The notes under the pieces are model-generated. The model made no database searches. It was not told the DNA's origin and saw only the letters and a list, made by a program, of their open reading frames with translations. Shown here one piece after another: positions 1 to 6,522 of a stretch of DNA of 14,912 nt. Each line of letters begins with the position of its first letter. Position 1 is the stretch's first letter. Origin of the DNA: Bacteroidales bacterium UBA4073 (GTDB taxonomy: Bacteria > Bacteroidota > Bacteroidia > Bacteroidales > Tenuifilaceae); contig DFYV01000033.1 in assembly GCA_002383425.1 (NCBI GenBank), forward strand, positions 821 through 15,732, read 5' to 3'. A program made the position numbers and the translations under genes.

Positions 1-437
1 CCAAGCCAATCGGCAATTAGCGGGTATTGCCTATTGCCCAACCTGTGTTTTGAGAGAAGTTCAAGTACCTCGCTGTAATTTATAATTCCGCCTGCATCCT
101 CAGGGGGTGATTTGCCTTGCCCTGTAAGGCAAACTGGCTTTTTGCTGTATGGCTCTGACTTTGGGTTGACTAAAGTAATCTCGATAGTCCAAAAATCGGC
201 AAGGTCATAGATGTAAATTATCGGGTTTTGGGTGTTAATGGCCATACCCAGCGTTAACTCCTCCTCATTCTTCACGGCGGTTTGGCTAAGCCTGTAAAAG
301 TGTGAGTGTACGTTACTCCATTCAAATGAAGCTTGAATAATTTCATGAAAAACCTGTAGGTTGATATTTTCATCAACACTGATGATTCTGAATATTTCAG
401 GATTTGAATTAACAATGCTTAGCCTAACGTCAATCAT
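1..437 (-). CDS. pRiA4b ORF-3-family protein, 3' part cut by window edge
   Basis: An open frame starts at an ATG (435-437) and runs without a stop off the left edge, giving 145 complete codons. The translation carries the signature of the plasmid pRiA4b ORF-3-like family (PF07929, often labelled IS1096 passenger TnpR family). A YIYDLADFW segment at residues 75-83 corresponds to the family's Y-D-hydrophobic-G/A-D-x-W core. It is followed by PVCLTGQG at 101-108 and SPPEDAGG at 110-117, then a Tyr and a leucine-rich helix (NYSEVLELL). The aspartate/histidine-rich core is partly degenerate (W-T-I-E in place of the usual W-x-H). Biochemical function is unknown for the family. A TATATTTG box on the minus strand at 464-471 could be its -7 element. 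An upstream ATG on the minus strand at 461-463 reaches a stop after eight codons and does not extend the gene. Confidence 0.72.
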   Translation of the reverse strand, partial: MIDVRLSIVNSNPEIFRIISVDENINLQVFHEIIQASFEWSNVHSHFYRLSQTAVKNEEELTLGMAINTQNPIIYIYDLADFWTIEITLVNPKSEPYSKKPVCLTGQGKSPPEDAGGIINYSEVLELLSKHRLGNRQYPLIADWL

Positions 438-463
438 TACGGTTTAATCGGGTTACTTTTCAT

Positions 464-471
464 CAAATATA
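464..471 (-). promoter_or_regulatory. Candidate -7 box for the pRiA4b ORF-3-family gene
   Basis: The minus strand reads TATATTTG, a match to the Bacteroidota -7 consensus TAnnTTTG, 26 nt before the start codon at 437. I see no TTTG at the expected 19-21 nt further upstream, so the match could be chance in AT-rich DNA. Confidence 0.3.
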
Positions 472-553
472 GCTATTTTTTGTTTTGGTTGGTGATATTG
501 GTGATATATTTGGTACTACCCTTATTTTAGTGGTTAAATATAGTTAGTTATAA

Positions 554-597
554 ATGTGGTTGAAATGTAGTTAAAATGTAGTTAAAATATGGTTGAG
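554..597 (+). repeat. Four tandem copies of an 11-bp unit (ATGTAGTTAAA)
   Basis: Consecutive units are ATGTGGTTGAA (554-564), ATGTAGTTAAA (565-575), ATGTAGTTAAA (576-586) and ATATGGTTGAG (587-597), with exactly 11-bp periodicity. Looser AGTT/GGTT copies continue upstream at 532-549. An 11-bp phase places each unit on the same DNA face, as is typical of binding sites for a dimerising regulator or of iterons. Confidence 0.75.
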
Positions 598-725
598 TCC
601 GGTATAAAAAGCATGTTTTATTTTACCAAAACAAGTTATGTTGTTAATTGTCAGAATTTTAAAAAACGTTGTGAAATTAACATATAGCCCTTATTCTCAA
701 TGTTTTAACTTTATGAACTTTCAAC

Positions 726-740
726 CCCGATATAATCGGG
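726..740. repeat. Small GC-rich hairpin CCCGAT-ATA-ATCGGG
   Basis: A perfect 6-bp inverted repeat (726-731 and 735-740) with a 3-nt loop stands out in very AT-rich DNA. No T-tract follows on either strand, so it does not look like an intrinsic terminator. It resembles short dispersed palindromes of the REP kind, but the window holds only this copy. Confidence 0.5.
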
Positions 741-871
741 ACAGGCATTTATAAACTTTTTAGACTGAACTCATGGTTAAAATGTTGCTTTTTCTAAATA
801 TTTTCAATTTCTTAATTACAAGTATCTGCTCAAAAAGGTATGGTTAGAAACAAATTTATCGTGCCTTTTTC

Positions 872-1021
872 AATAAGGTAATAAGGTTAATATTCATACG
901 TCAATATTTTTGTACTAAGGTTAAAAAGTTTGGGAATAAGGTTTATAAAAAACCTTATTTAATCAAAAAACCTTAGTACAAAATGAATACAATCAACTTT
1001 TTTTAACCTTATTACCTTATT
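872..1021. repeat. 150-bp nested palindrome with eight mirrored TAAGGT-core motifs
   Basis: Three perfect inverted-repeat pairs share one centre near 946. They are 19 bp (872-890 with 1003-1021), 15 bp (908-922 with 969-983) and 10 bp (935-944 with 950-959, 5-nt loop). A further TATTCAT match lies on both sides (891-897 and 984-990) with unequal spacing. The repeated core is TAAGGT(T): forward copies start at 874, 882, 916 and 937, and reverse copies end at 1019, 1011, 975 and 957, in near-perfect mirror positions. If transcribed it would fold into a long hairpin on either strand. No poly-T end marks it as a terminator. Confidence 0.85.
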
Positions 1022-1058
1022 TTTACCCTGCTTTTTTGAGAGGATACAATTACAACAT

Positions 1059-1090
1059 ATTAACTACATATGAACTACGTTTAACTACAT
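1059..1090 (-). repeat. Inverted cluster of the 11-bp ATGTAGTTAAA unit (three copies)
   Basis: The plus strand shows TTAACTACAT-type units with AACTAC cores at 1062, 1073 and 1083 (spacing 11 and 10 bp). This is the reverse complement of the array at 554-597. A degenerate fourth unit may precede it (ACAACATAT, 1052-1060). Together the two arrays form an imperfect inverted repeat of about 40 bp per arm around the palindrome at 872-1021. Confidence 0.65.
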
Positions 1091-1175
1091 ATAAGCAAAT
1101 TGCAAGTTATCATTTAATTCGTGGTAGAACCATATATTTAAATTACAAATGCCAACTTATTGAACAGGCTCTAAG

Positions 1176-2600
1176 TTAAAGTATTTGGTTTTCGTGGAAA
1201 ACCTCTTGAATTATATCGGGAAGGTTGCTCTCAATAGTTTTTAAAACTTCCAGTACCCTTTTATGCCTAAATCGGTTTTGTCCTATTTCGTTAATGTGTT
1301 GAACAAAAGATTGCTTCAGTTCTTCGCTGTTGATTACCCCTTCCATATACTCCGACGCCTTGTGGTAAAGTTGAATAATTGGTAGGTACTGCGGTGTCCC
1401 TTTCATCTGTTTTTCCTTGGGTATTAGTTTGTATCTGCGAACGATAGATATAATTTTAGAGTATTTTTCTGAATGAAATAATGCATCGATATATGAGGTG
1501 AAAAACAAATGCCACCGAAATTCAAAGATTTCCTTTTTGTAACCATTAAGGAATACATCGGCATAATCTATTGCTTTAACACACTGCTTATTTGCAACCA
1601 ATGTTTTGATATAAAAACTAACAAAACCAATTCGATAGTAAAAGTTGCCTGACTTTTTAAGTTTAGGGAATGATGAAATCATGATCTCCAAAGCTTTTTG
1701 GTTTTTACCTTGCCTCAGAAGTACATCACAAAGGTTTATTAAGTATAATAGGTAATCGCTATTGTGGTAGCGGATTGATAAAAATCCATACTTTTCGGCT
1801 TCATCCAGTTCGTTAAGTTTTGAGTGCATCATTGCGCGGTTTGCGTAGTAATTTGCAAGAATCCGTTTGGAGTAAAATACATATTTTTTGAATTGTTGGT
1901 CCAGATGCTCGTAAACTTGTAGTAACTTATCGAATTCCCTGTTTGTGTAGTATAAAATAGTTAGACGTACTAATGCCCTGTAACGCGTGTACCCGTCAAT
2001 TGCTTCGTTGTAGTAAACATTGGTAAAAAGTTTTTCCCATGTTTCGAACTCCTCTGAAACCCAAATCTTTTTAAAAATAACTTTTTCGGTTGCTTCGTTC
2101 ATTTTATTGTTAAGCGTTTGGGAGTTGAGGTAGTTCGATTTATAGCGCTCCAGGCAGTTCGATACAATGGTATAATTTCTGGGACGATTACGAACAATAA
2201 GGTAATCGCGGTAGTGTTGTAAAACCCTGTAAAATTTCATGAAGTAGTAATAGTTAGGCAAAACTTCGTCCATTTTTTTTAACAGTATTATCTCTTGATC
2301 TGACTGAATGGAGTCGTTCATTATACTCTTTTCTGTTTCAATAACCCAATCGTAAAAGATATCGATGTCGATCTTCTCCAAGTTAACCTGTATCCATGAT
2401 TTTATGTATGAGTAGGTACGCTTATCAATGGTTTTATCAAAAGGCAAACGGTTATTAGGGTTTTTAGAATTGTAATGAATGAGGTTAAGGATTTTTATAT
2501 TTTCTTCTTTTTGAAATTGCTGAATGGAAAGCAGGTAGTCCAATTCATGCGGATAGAGTTCAGCACAAAATTTCTCAAATGCGTCCAGCTTATTTTTCAT
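1176..2600 (-). CDS. Orphan TPR-like helical repeat protein, function unknown
   Basis: This gene encodes 474 residues with no signal peptide and no obvious transmembrane segment, so it is probably cytoplasmic. The sequence is strongly alpha-helical and rich in Lys, Tyr, Phe and Leu. Tetratricopeptide-like helix pairs can be seen at about 248-279 (a Y-A-N-R-A helix, then L-D-E-A-E-K) and 283-314 (L-I-N-L-C-D-V-L-L-R-Q-G-K-N-Q-K-A-L). Less regular repeats precede (about 205-235) and follow (about 322-400) them. The N-terminal 200 residues show no domain I recognise and no catalytic motif. It starts at the only good ATG (2598-2600). It stands alone: a strong terminator lies upstream at 2769-2794, and downstream is the repeat-rich 438-1175 region. 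A scaffold or peptide-binding role would fit TPR folds in general, but no partner is evident. I did not recognise a named family. Confidence 0.8.
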   Translation of the reverse strand: MKNKLDAFEKFCAELYPHELDYLLSIQQFQKEENIKILNLIHYNSKNPNNRLPFDKTIDKRTYSYIKSWIQVNLEKIDIDIFYDWVIETEKSIMNDSIQSDQEIILLKKMDEVLPNYYYFMKFYRVLQHYRDYLIVRNRPRNYTIVSNCLERYKSNYLNSQTLNNKMNEATEKVIFKKIWVSEEFETWEKLFTNVYYNEAIDGYTRYRALVRLTILYYTNREFDKLLQVYEHLDQQFKKYVFYSKRILANYYANRAMMHSKLNELDEAEKYGFLSIRYHNSDYLLYLINLCDVLLRQGKNQKALEIMISSFPKLKKSGNFYYRIGFVSFYIKTLVANKQCVKAIDYADVFLNGYKKEIFEFRWHLFFTSYIDALFHSEKYSKIISIVRRYKLIPKEKQMKGTPQYLPIIQLYHKASEYMEGVINSEELKQSFVQHINEIGQNRFRHKRVLEVLKTIESNLPDIIQEVFHENQIL

Positions 2601-2768
2601 TGTATTTAATGTTGTAATAGATAGATATTCAGGTTTATACTGTTCGTTACCTAAAATTTAAACATAGTCTAACCCTCATTGCTCTTAACAAGCAGAAAGA
2701 TGATTCTTTAGTGAAGTAAGGCTAAGCATCAACGGAACGGTATAGGTCAGTACTTGCAATATAGTAAA

Positions 2769-2794
2769 AAGAACTGACCAGTAGGTCAGTTCTT
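2769..2794 (-). terminator. Intrinsic terminator of the OMP-hydrolase-STAS unit
   Basis: A perfect 11-bp stem (2769-2779 with 2784-2794) and a 4-nt loop begin two bases after the stop codon of the gene ending at 2797. On the minus strand the stem runs into TTTACTAT. It separates this unit from the TPR-like gene. Confidence 0.85.
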
Positions 2795-2796
2795 CA

Positions 2797-3192
2797 TTAA
2801 ATTTGCTTTAGCCATCGCAAGGCTTCTTTTTCATCGGTAAAAAATTTTGTTGCGAACATTTTGGGGTCGCGTTTGGCCGTAATGTTTTTTATGGCAAAGG
2901 TTATAAATGGATCATCAGGCAGCAATGTGGCAGAACCTCTGTATCCTAAAGCCTGTGCCTTGGGGAGCCATTCATCATTCAACCATTTTTGGTCTTCCAC
3001 GGCAAACACTTTGGCCTCTCTATTATCGGTTAGTATCTTGGTAAAAGAGTATTTTACCAAAAGATCAAGGGCGGTATTGCACCCCTTTTTGAATTCTTCG
3101 CTTGGTGGAAACCCAAACCATTTTATTTTTATGCAGGGGACATGGTCAATTACAGTTATCTTGCAATGCTTCCCTACTTCAATGGTTTCCAT
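2797..3192 (-). CDS. SpoIIAA/STAS-like small protein
   Basis: This is a 131-residue soluble protein with no signal peptide. The pattern fits the SpoIIAA-like/STAS-SEC14 small-protein group common in Bacteroidota (compare PF11964). A beta strand carries an I-K-W-x-G core (21-27), then comes S-E-E-F-K-K-G-x-N-x-A-L-D-L-L (31-45). A buried strand ends in Asp56 (T-K-I-L-T-D-N). The tail has E-D-Q-K-W (66-70), W-L-P-K-A (75-79) and a C-terminal F-F-T-D-E-K-E-A-L-R-W-L (117-128) typical of the group. Such proteins are often found without an anti-sigma partner, and their ligand is generally unknown. It is the last gene of a tight unit, 9 bp after the hydrolase gene and directly before a terminator. 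The assignment to the fold is moderate, and a role is not inferable. Confidence 0.7.
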   Translation of the reverse strand: METIEVGKHCKITVIDHVPCIKIKWFGFPPSEEFKKGCNTALDLLVKYSFTKILTDNREAKVFAVEDQKWLNDEWLPKAQALGYRGSATLLPDDPFITFAIKNITAKRDPKMFATKFFTDEKEALRWLKQI

Positions 3193-3201
3193 GGTAAGAA
3201 A

Positions 3202-4152
3202 CTACTTTAAGAAATCAATTACGGATTTATTGAAAACATCAGGTTTTTCGAACATCACAAAATGTCCGCATTCTGGTATCATTACAAGCTTGCTGTTAGC
3301 AATTCTGGATGCTCCGTATTGTGCAATATCTATGGTTTTCCCGGGATTGAGGTAACGATTTGGGATTAAGTTATCTTTTTCGCCAAATAAAATGAGCGTG
3401 GGAATTTTAATATTGTCAAGATAATCAATAACAGGTTCATCAACCATACCCTTAACCGATTGTGCTACGGCATAGCAGTAGGCATCAAAATCAGAAGCTT
3501 TCCGCATACGTAGCCTGTCAGTAATCATAAATTCTGCCTCTTTGGGCATCCTATAAAAGTTAACTGCCATGTTGTTTTGAATTGCTTCGGCAGTGGTCAG
3601 CTTTACACTTTTGGGCGTCGTCACGTCCCTAAGCCACTGTTTCTGGCCTGCAGTAAATCGCTCGAAACCTGCTGGAGATACCAGAATAATCCCTTTGACT
3701 AAATCGGGGAATAGCAGTGCTGTGGTAATAGCGATTTGGCCTCCCATTGAATGCCCAGCAAGATAGATATTTTGCAATCCAAGCACATTAATCATTTCAG
3801 CAATAACGCTTGCGTAGTAAGACATCAGACCACTATGGGGTTCCATGCTCGACTTGCCATAGCCAGGAAGATCAATGGCAATACAACGGTAATGTTTACC
3901 AAGTTCTTCAATATTCCTGCTCCATGCAGGTGCGTAACTACCCAAACCATGAATAAAGATTATAGTTTTGTCACCTTTCCCTGTTTCGGCATATGCAATG
4001 GTATGTCCATTATTGGGCAACTGAACCTTTTTGGTTGCAAATGGATATTCCAATTCGTCCATTTTACTGATATCGCTTAGGCCCTTATAAGGGGAACTGC
4101 AACCTGAAAACATCATGACTGTTAGAATTGCTATGTTTAGGAGTCTCATCAT
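3202..4152 (-). CDS. Lipoprotein alpha/beta hydrolase (esterase-like)
   Basis: This 316-residue protein has a lipoprotein signal peptide: a hydrophobic stretch and the lipobox F-S-G-C with Cys18, so it should be membrane-anchored outside the cytoplasm. The rest is a classic alpha/beta hydrolase. The oxyanion-hole motif F-I-H-G-L-G is at 66-71, the nucleophile elbow G-H-S-M-G-G at 133-138 (Ser135), the acid Asp260 in L-F-G-E-K-D-N-L-I-P, and the base His297 in C-G-H-F-V-M-F-E-K-P. The whole catalytic triad is therefore present. A cap of helices (about 165-240) separates core strands, as in ester, lactone or C-C-bond hydrolases of this superfamily. Substrate is unknown. Its position 10 bp after an outer-membrane barrel gene, and near a short-chain-acid catabolic operon, fits a surface or periplasmic esterase releasing short acids; that link is inference. 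Confidence 0.88.
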   Translation of the reverse strand: MMRLLNIAILTVMMFSGCSSPYKGLSDISKMDELEYPFATKKVQLPNNGHTIAYAETGKGDKTIIFIHGLGSYAPAWSRNIEELGKHYRCIAIDLPGYGKSSMEPHSGLMSYYASVIAEMINVLGLQNIYLAGHSMGGQIAITTALLFPDLVKGIILVSPAGFERFTAGQKQWLRDVTTPKSVKLTTAEAIQNNMAVNFYRMPKEAEFMITDRLRMRKASDFDAYCYAVAQSVKGMVDEPVIDYLDNIKIPTLILFGEKDNLIPNRYLNPGKTIDIAQYGASRIANSKLVMIPECGHFVMFEKPDVFNKSVIDFLK

Positions 4153-4162
4153 TGCTCTACAA

Positions 4163-5764
4163 TTAAAACATTAACCATTTAAACACCACAAAAGCTGTCC
4201 ATGGGTTTGTTGGACGCTTATCGAGATTTCCATTAACGGCACTACCGTGGGAATTCTCCTTACTGTCGTAGAAATCGCCTAACATCAGGTAGGCTCCGTG
4301 AAGTTCTATGCTCATGAATGGCCCAAAATTGTACATGATAGCCCCATTAAGTTCGGTGCCCATAACGTATCCTCCTTCTTTTGGCTGAACATTCGAAAGG
4401 GCAAATGCTCCGCCCAGTTTGGCATTAAATCGGTTAGGTATAATGCTTTTGGAAAATGTCAGAGTGCTGGCTGTCAATCCATAGCCCATATTCGAGATGT
4501 CGCAAATGGCAGGAGCAAATCGATTAACCACGTTGCCGTGGGGCATTAGAATGTATGAGCCGCTGCTGATGAAAATGGCACCGGGCGAAGCCCACTGATT
4601 GCCAGTAATAACGCCCGAGTATCTGCCATCTTTCAACCCATCGGCATCGCCTGAGGAGTATAGCATGTCTAAGGTAACCGCGTCGGAAAGTGTTTGGCCG
4701 TACCGGTACGATACCCTTAGGTTGGCTGCAAAACCTAAAAAATCGTTAGCCTTTGTCCATTGGCTTAGGGAAAGGGTTTTGTTTAAAAGGGTATCTGCTT
4801 TACCAAGGTTAAAGTTAATGAAGCCGGTTACCATCCATGGGTCGAGCCAATGCTCGGTGTTGCGACCAAAAAAGGTGCCAAGCCAGTAGATATCGGCTTT
4901 GTATGGTACATCGCCGTAACGGAAGAAATAGGTGCCATTATATGAGGCCAGTAAGGAGTTGAGCCCTTGACCAAGGATTGAAACGCCCCCTTTGCCCGAT
5001 GCCCTGTCGCGTAGCCAGTAGGCCGATAGCCCCCACTTCCATGTCCTGCTAATATCTTTTTCACCGGTTAGCTCAAACAGCGAAACGTCGTCGTTTTGTT
5101 CAGTTGAGTTTTCGTAGAGCTTGTAGTATCCTGCTTTTATTCTTGAAAAATCCCAATCCTTTTTAACCGATATACCAACGCCATCGGTTCCCCAGTAGGC
5201 AAGGCGGTACCCCGTTGTAGTCATTTTCTCAAATACAGTTCGGTAGGGGTTATATGGGGTATCGAATAGGCGTTGCAGGCCCAAGTTAATATACCATCCC
5301 TCCGATGGATTAAGTTCGATCTCAATATTTTGGGTTTGTAGGTTTACATGGTCGGCCGAAATACCCGAACCAATGTTTCCTCCTACACCATAGGCTGCAT
5401 CACCCCATGTCCAATCTATTTCAAACGATGCCCGCAGTAATGCTTTACCATTGAATAGTTTTGGTTGATAGATGAAAAAAGGTATGAGCCTTTGCTCGAA
5501 ATACTTTGAGGTTAGTGAATCGCTGGTGGTGGTTGTATTACTTCCGAATAGTCGCCCTACTACTTGTCCTTTAAGGAATTCGCTGTTTGCATACATGTTT
5601 GATGCCACTCCCTGATTGATAAAGAAGGCAAAAAACTGCAATTCTTTATCAGCTTTTTCAGGTATTTCCTTTGAGAAATACTGATTGGATGGCACTTGTC
5701 CCTGACTGCTCCATGCCAATAGCATGAGTAGCACAAAACCATTTAGTACTTTTTTCATTGACAT
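4163..5764 (-). CDS. Outer-membrane beta-barrel protein (porin-like)
   Basis: The protein has about 533 residues. An N-terminal signal peptide (M-K-K, a leucine-rich core, then S-S-Q-G-Q) is followed by many alternating amphipathic strands rich in Tyr, Trp, Phe and Gly, with Asp/Asn/Gly-rich turns. It ends in Phe preceded by aromatic strand residues (F-V-V-F-K-W-L-M-F), the usual outer-membrane barrel C-terminus. The overall look resembles alginate-export-type porins (PF13372-like), but I cannot confirm the family. A longer frame begins at a TTG (5776). ATG at 5762-5764 or 5756-5758 is preferable because the latter gives a canonical MKK signal peptide. It is the first gene of a three-gene unit and starts just downstream of the terminator at 5791-5820. 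It probably provides passive passage for a small solute; the solute is unknown. Confidence 0.8.
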   Translation of the reverse strand: MSMKKVLNGFVLLMLLAWSSQGQVPSNQYFSKEIPEKADKELQFFAFFINQGVASNMYANSEFLKGQVVGRLFGSNTTTTSDSLTSKYFEQRLIPFFIYQPKLFNGKALLRASFEIDWTWGDAAYGVGGNIGSGISADHVNLQTQNIEIELNPSEGWYINLGLQRLFDTPYNPYRTVFEKMTTTGYRLAYWGTDGVGISVKKDWDFSRIKAGYYKLYENSTEQNDDVSLFELTGEKDISRTWKWGLSAYWLRDRASGKGGVSILGQGLNSLLASYNGTYFFRYGDVPYKADIYWLGTFFGRNTEHWLDPWMVTGFINFNLGKADTLLNKTLSLSQWTKANDFLGFAANLRVSYRYGQTLSDAVTLDMLYSSGDADGLKDGRYSGVITGNQWASPGAIFISSGSYILMPHGNVVNRFAPAICDISNMGYGLTASTLTFSKSIIPNRFNAKLGGAFALSNVQPKEGGYVMGTELNGAIMYNFGPFMSIELHGAYLMLGDFYDSKENSHGSAVNGNLDKRPTNPWTAFVVFKWLMF

Positions 5765-5790
5765 TGATGAATTCAATGGGTTTGGTAAAC

Positions 5791-5820
5791 AAAAAAGTGG
5801 CTTGCTATGCTTGCAAGCCC
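5791..5820 (-). terminator. Intrinsic terminator after the small lipoprotein gene
   Basis: A perfect GGCTTGC/GCAAGCC stem (5799-5805 with 5813-5819, 7-nt loop) is followed on the minus strand by AC and six T residues (5791-5796). It lies 13 bp after the stop codon at 5833 and separates that gene from the barrel-hydrolase-STAS unit. The promoter of the next unit would have to sit within about 30 bp, and I see no clear TAnnTTTG there, so read-through may matter. Confidence 0.8.
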
Positions 5821-5832
5821 TTTTGATTAAAT

Positions 5833-6339
5833 TTAACGAACAAGTTTAATAAACTTCTGAATGTTGGTAGTTCCATAAGCTCCATTACTGGTGCTTCCAA
5901 ATCCACCACTTGCGGTTGGCGGGGTAACTCCCTGAATGGGCGGTTCGGTTTGGGCAACTTCATAGTCCATGGTATAAGGACTTTTGGTTGCATCAATTTC
6001 AAAAATACCTTGGCTGGTAAGAGCAGTAGGGGAATTCTGATTCAAGGTGATATTCCAAATGTTTCCCACGCCCGATTTGGCTTGAACGTAGGTTCCAGTG
6101 AGAGTTGTTTTTGCCCCATCGGAAAAAGACTCAACCAGGTAGGTATTGTCTTTGTTGAATTTGGAATAAATAGAGTCAATCCCCAAATAGGCAAGTAAAG
6201 GGGCAACATTTGTGCCTGAAGAGTACCATTCACCAACAATACCTACTTTTTGTGGATCGTCTGAATCGTCATCTTCGCTTTTTTCGCAGGCCACAAAAGC
6301 TACAGAAAGCATCATGGCCAAAACTAGAAACTTCTTCAT
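5833..6339 (-). CDS. Small lipoprotein with lipocalin-like look
   Basis: This 168-residue protein has a lipoprotein signal peptide ending in F-V-A-C (Cys18). After the cysteine comes E-K-S-E-D-D-D-S-D-D. An acidic stretch with a lysine next to the lipidated Cys resembles the lipoprotein export signal described for surface lipoproteins in Bacteroidota, so surface exposure is likely. The mature part begins with I-V-G-E-W (about 34-38) and has beta-rich segments ending in K-F-I-K-L, similar to the small lipocalin-like lipoproteins common in this phylum. The segment at about 130-160 is rich in Pro, Gly, Ser and Thr and low in complexity. The ligand is unknown. It stands 183 bp after the KAS III-like pair and ends in a terminator, so it may be the last gene of the long operon or a separate unit. 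Confidence 0.8.
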   Translation of the reverse strand: MKKFLVLAMMLSVAFVACEKSEDDDSDDPQKVGIVGEWYSSGTNVAPLLAYLGIDSIYSKFNKDNTYLVESFSDGAKTTLTGTYVQAKSGVGNIWNITLNQNSPTALTSQGIFEIDATKSPYTMDYEVAQTEPPIQGVTPPTASGGFGSTSNGAYGTTNIQKFIKLVR

Positions 6340-6522
6340 CTTCGTAAATTTTTAGTTAGACTTGAGTTTATTTTTATTTAATGCAAGTAAAATATTCGTA
6401 CCAATTAATGTCAACATTACTATTAAATATGATGGGTTGACAATAGAATAAATTGTATTTTAAAAACATCTTAATGTCTTATAAATGAGATGAATAAATC
6501 AAGCAACGCTGGTTTTGACCTG

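Larger units (their letters stand above)
438..1175. other. 738-bp AT-rich gene-free region rich in symmetric repeats
   Basis: No convincing gene is seen here. The longest frame I followed by eye is a 38-codon plus-strand frame at 638-754 with no family resemblance. The region lies downstream of the TPR-like gene and upstream of the pRiA4b ORF-3-family gene. It contains four tandem 11-bp units (554-597), a small GC-rich hairpin (726-740), a 150-bp nested palindrome (872-1021) and a second, inverted cluster of the 11-bp unit (1059-1090). The symmetry suggests a protein-binding or structured-DNA/RNA locus, for example a regulatory array, a MITE remnant or a structured RNA, but nothing identifies which. 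Confidence 0.6.

Noticed and set aside
1..437. Transposon resolvase
   Set aside because: Some databases label the pRiA4b ORF-3 family as TnpR, but the sequence shows no serine- or tyrosine-recombinase motif and no insertion-sequence ends were found nearby.
505..512. Plus-strand TATATTTG, a possible -7 box for a transcript through the repeat region
   Set aside because: The TTTG candidates upstream give spacings of 17 or 22 nt, outside 19-21, and no plus-strand gene follows. In AT-rich DNA this match is easily random.
554..597. CRISPR-like array
   Set aside because: The 11-bp units are directly adjacent without spacers, and there are no cas genes.
638..754. 38-codon plus-strand frame in the gene-free region
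   Set aside because: Short, no recognisable family, no promoter close by, and it overlaps the small hairpin at 726-740.
2861..3355. Plus-strand frame of 164 codons
   Set aside because: It lies opposite the STAS-like and hydrolase genes, both of which have family motifs in the minus frame, so it is an antisense shadow.
5765..5776. TTG start extending the outer-membrane protein by four codons
   Set aside because: ATG codons at 5762-5764 and 5756-5758 give a normal signal peptide, and the extension adds only polar residues before it.
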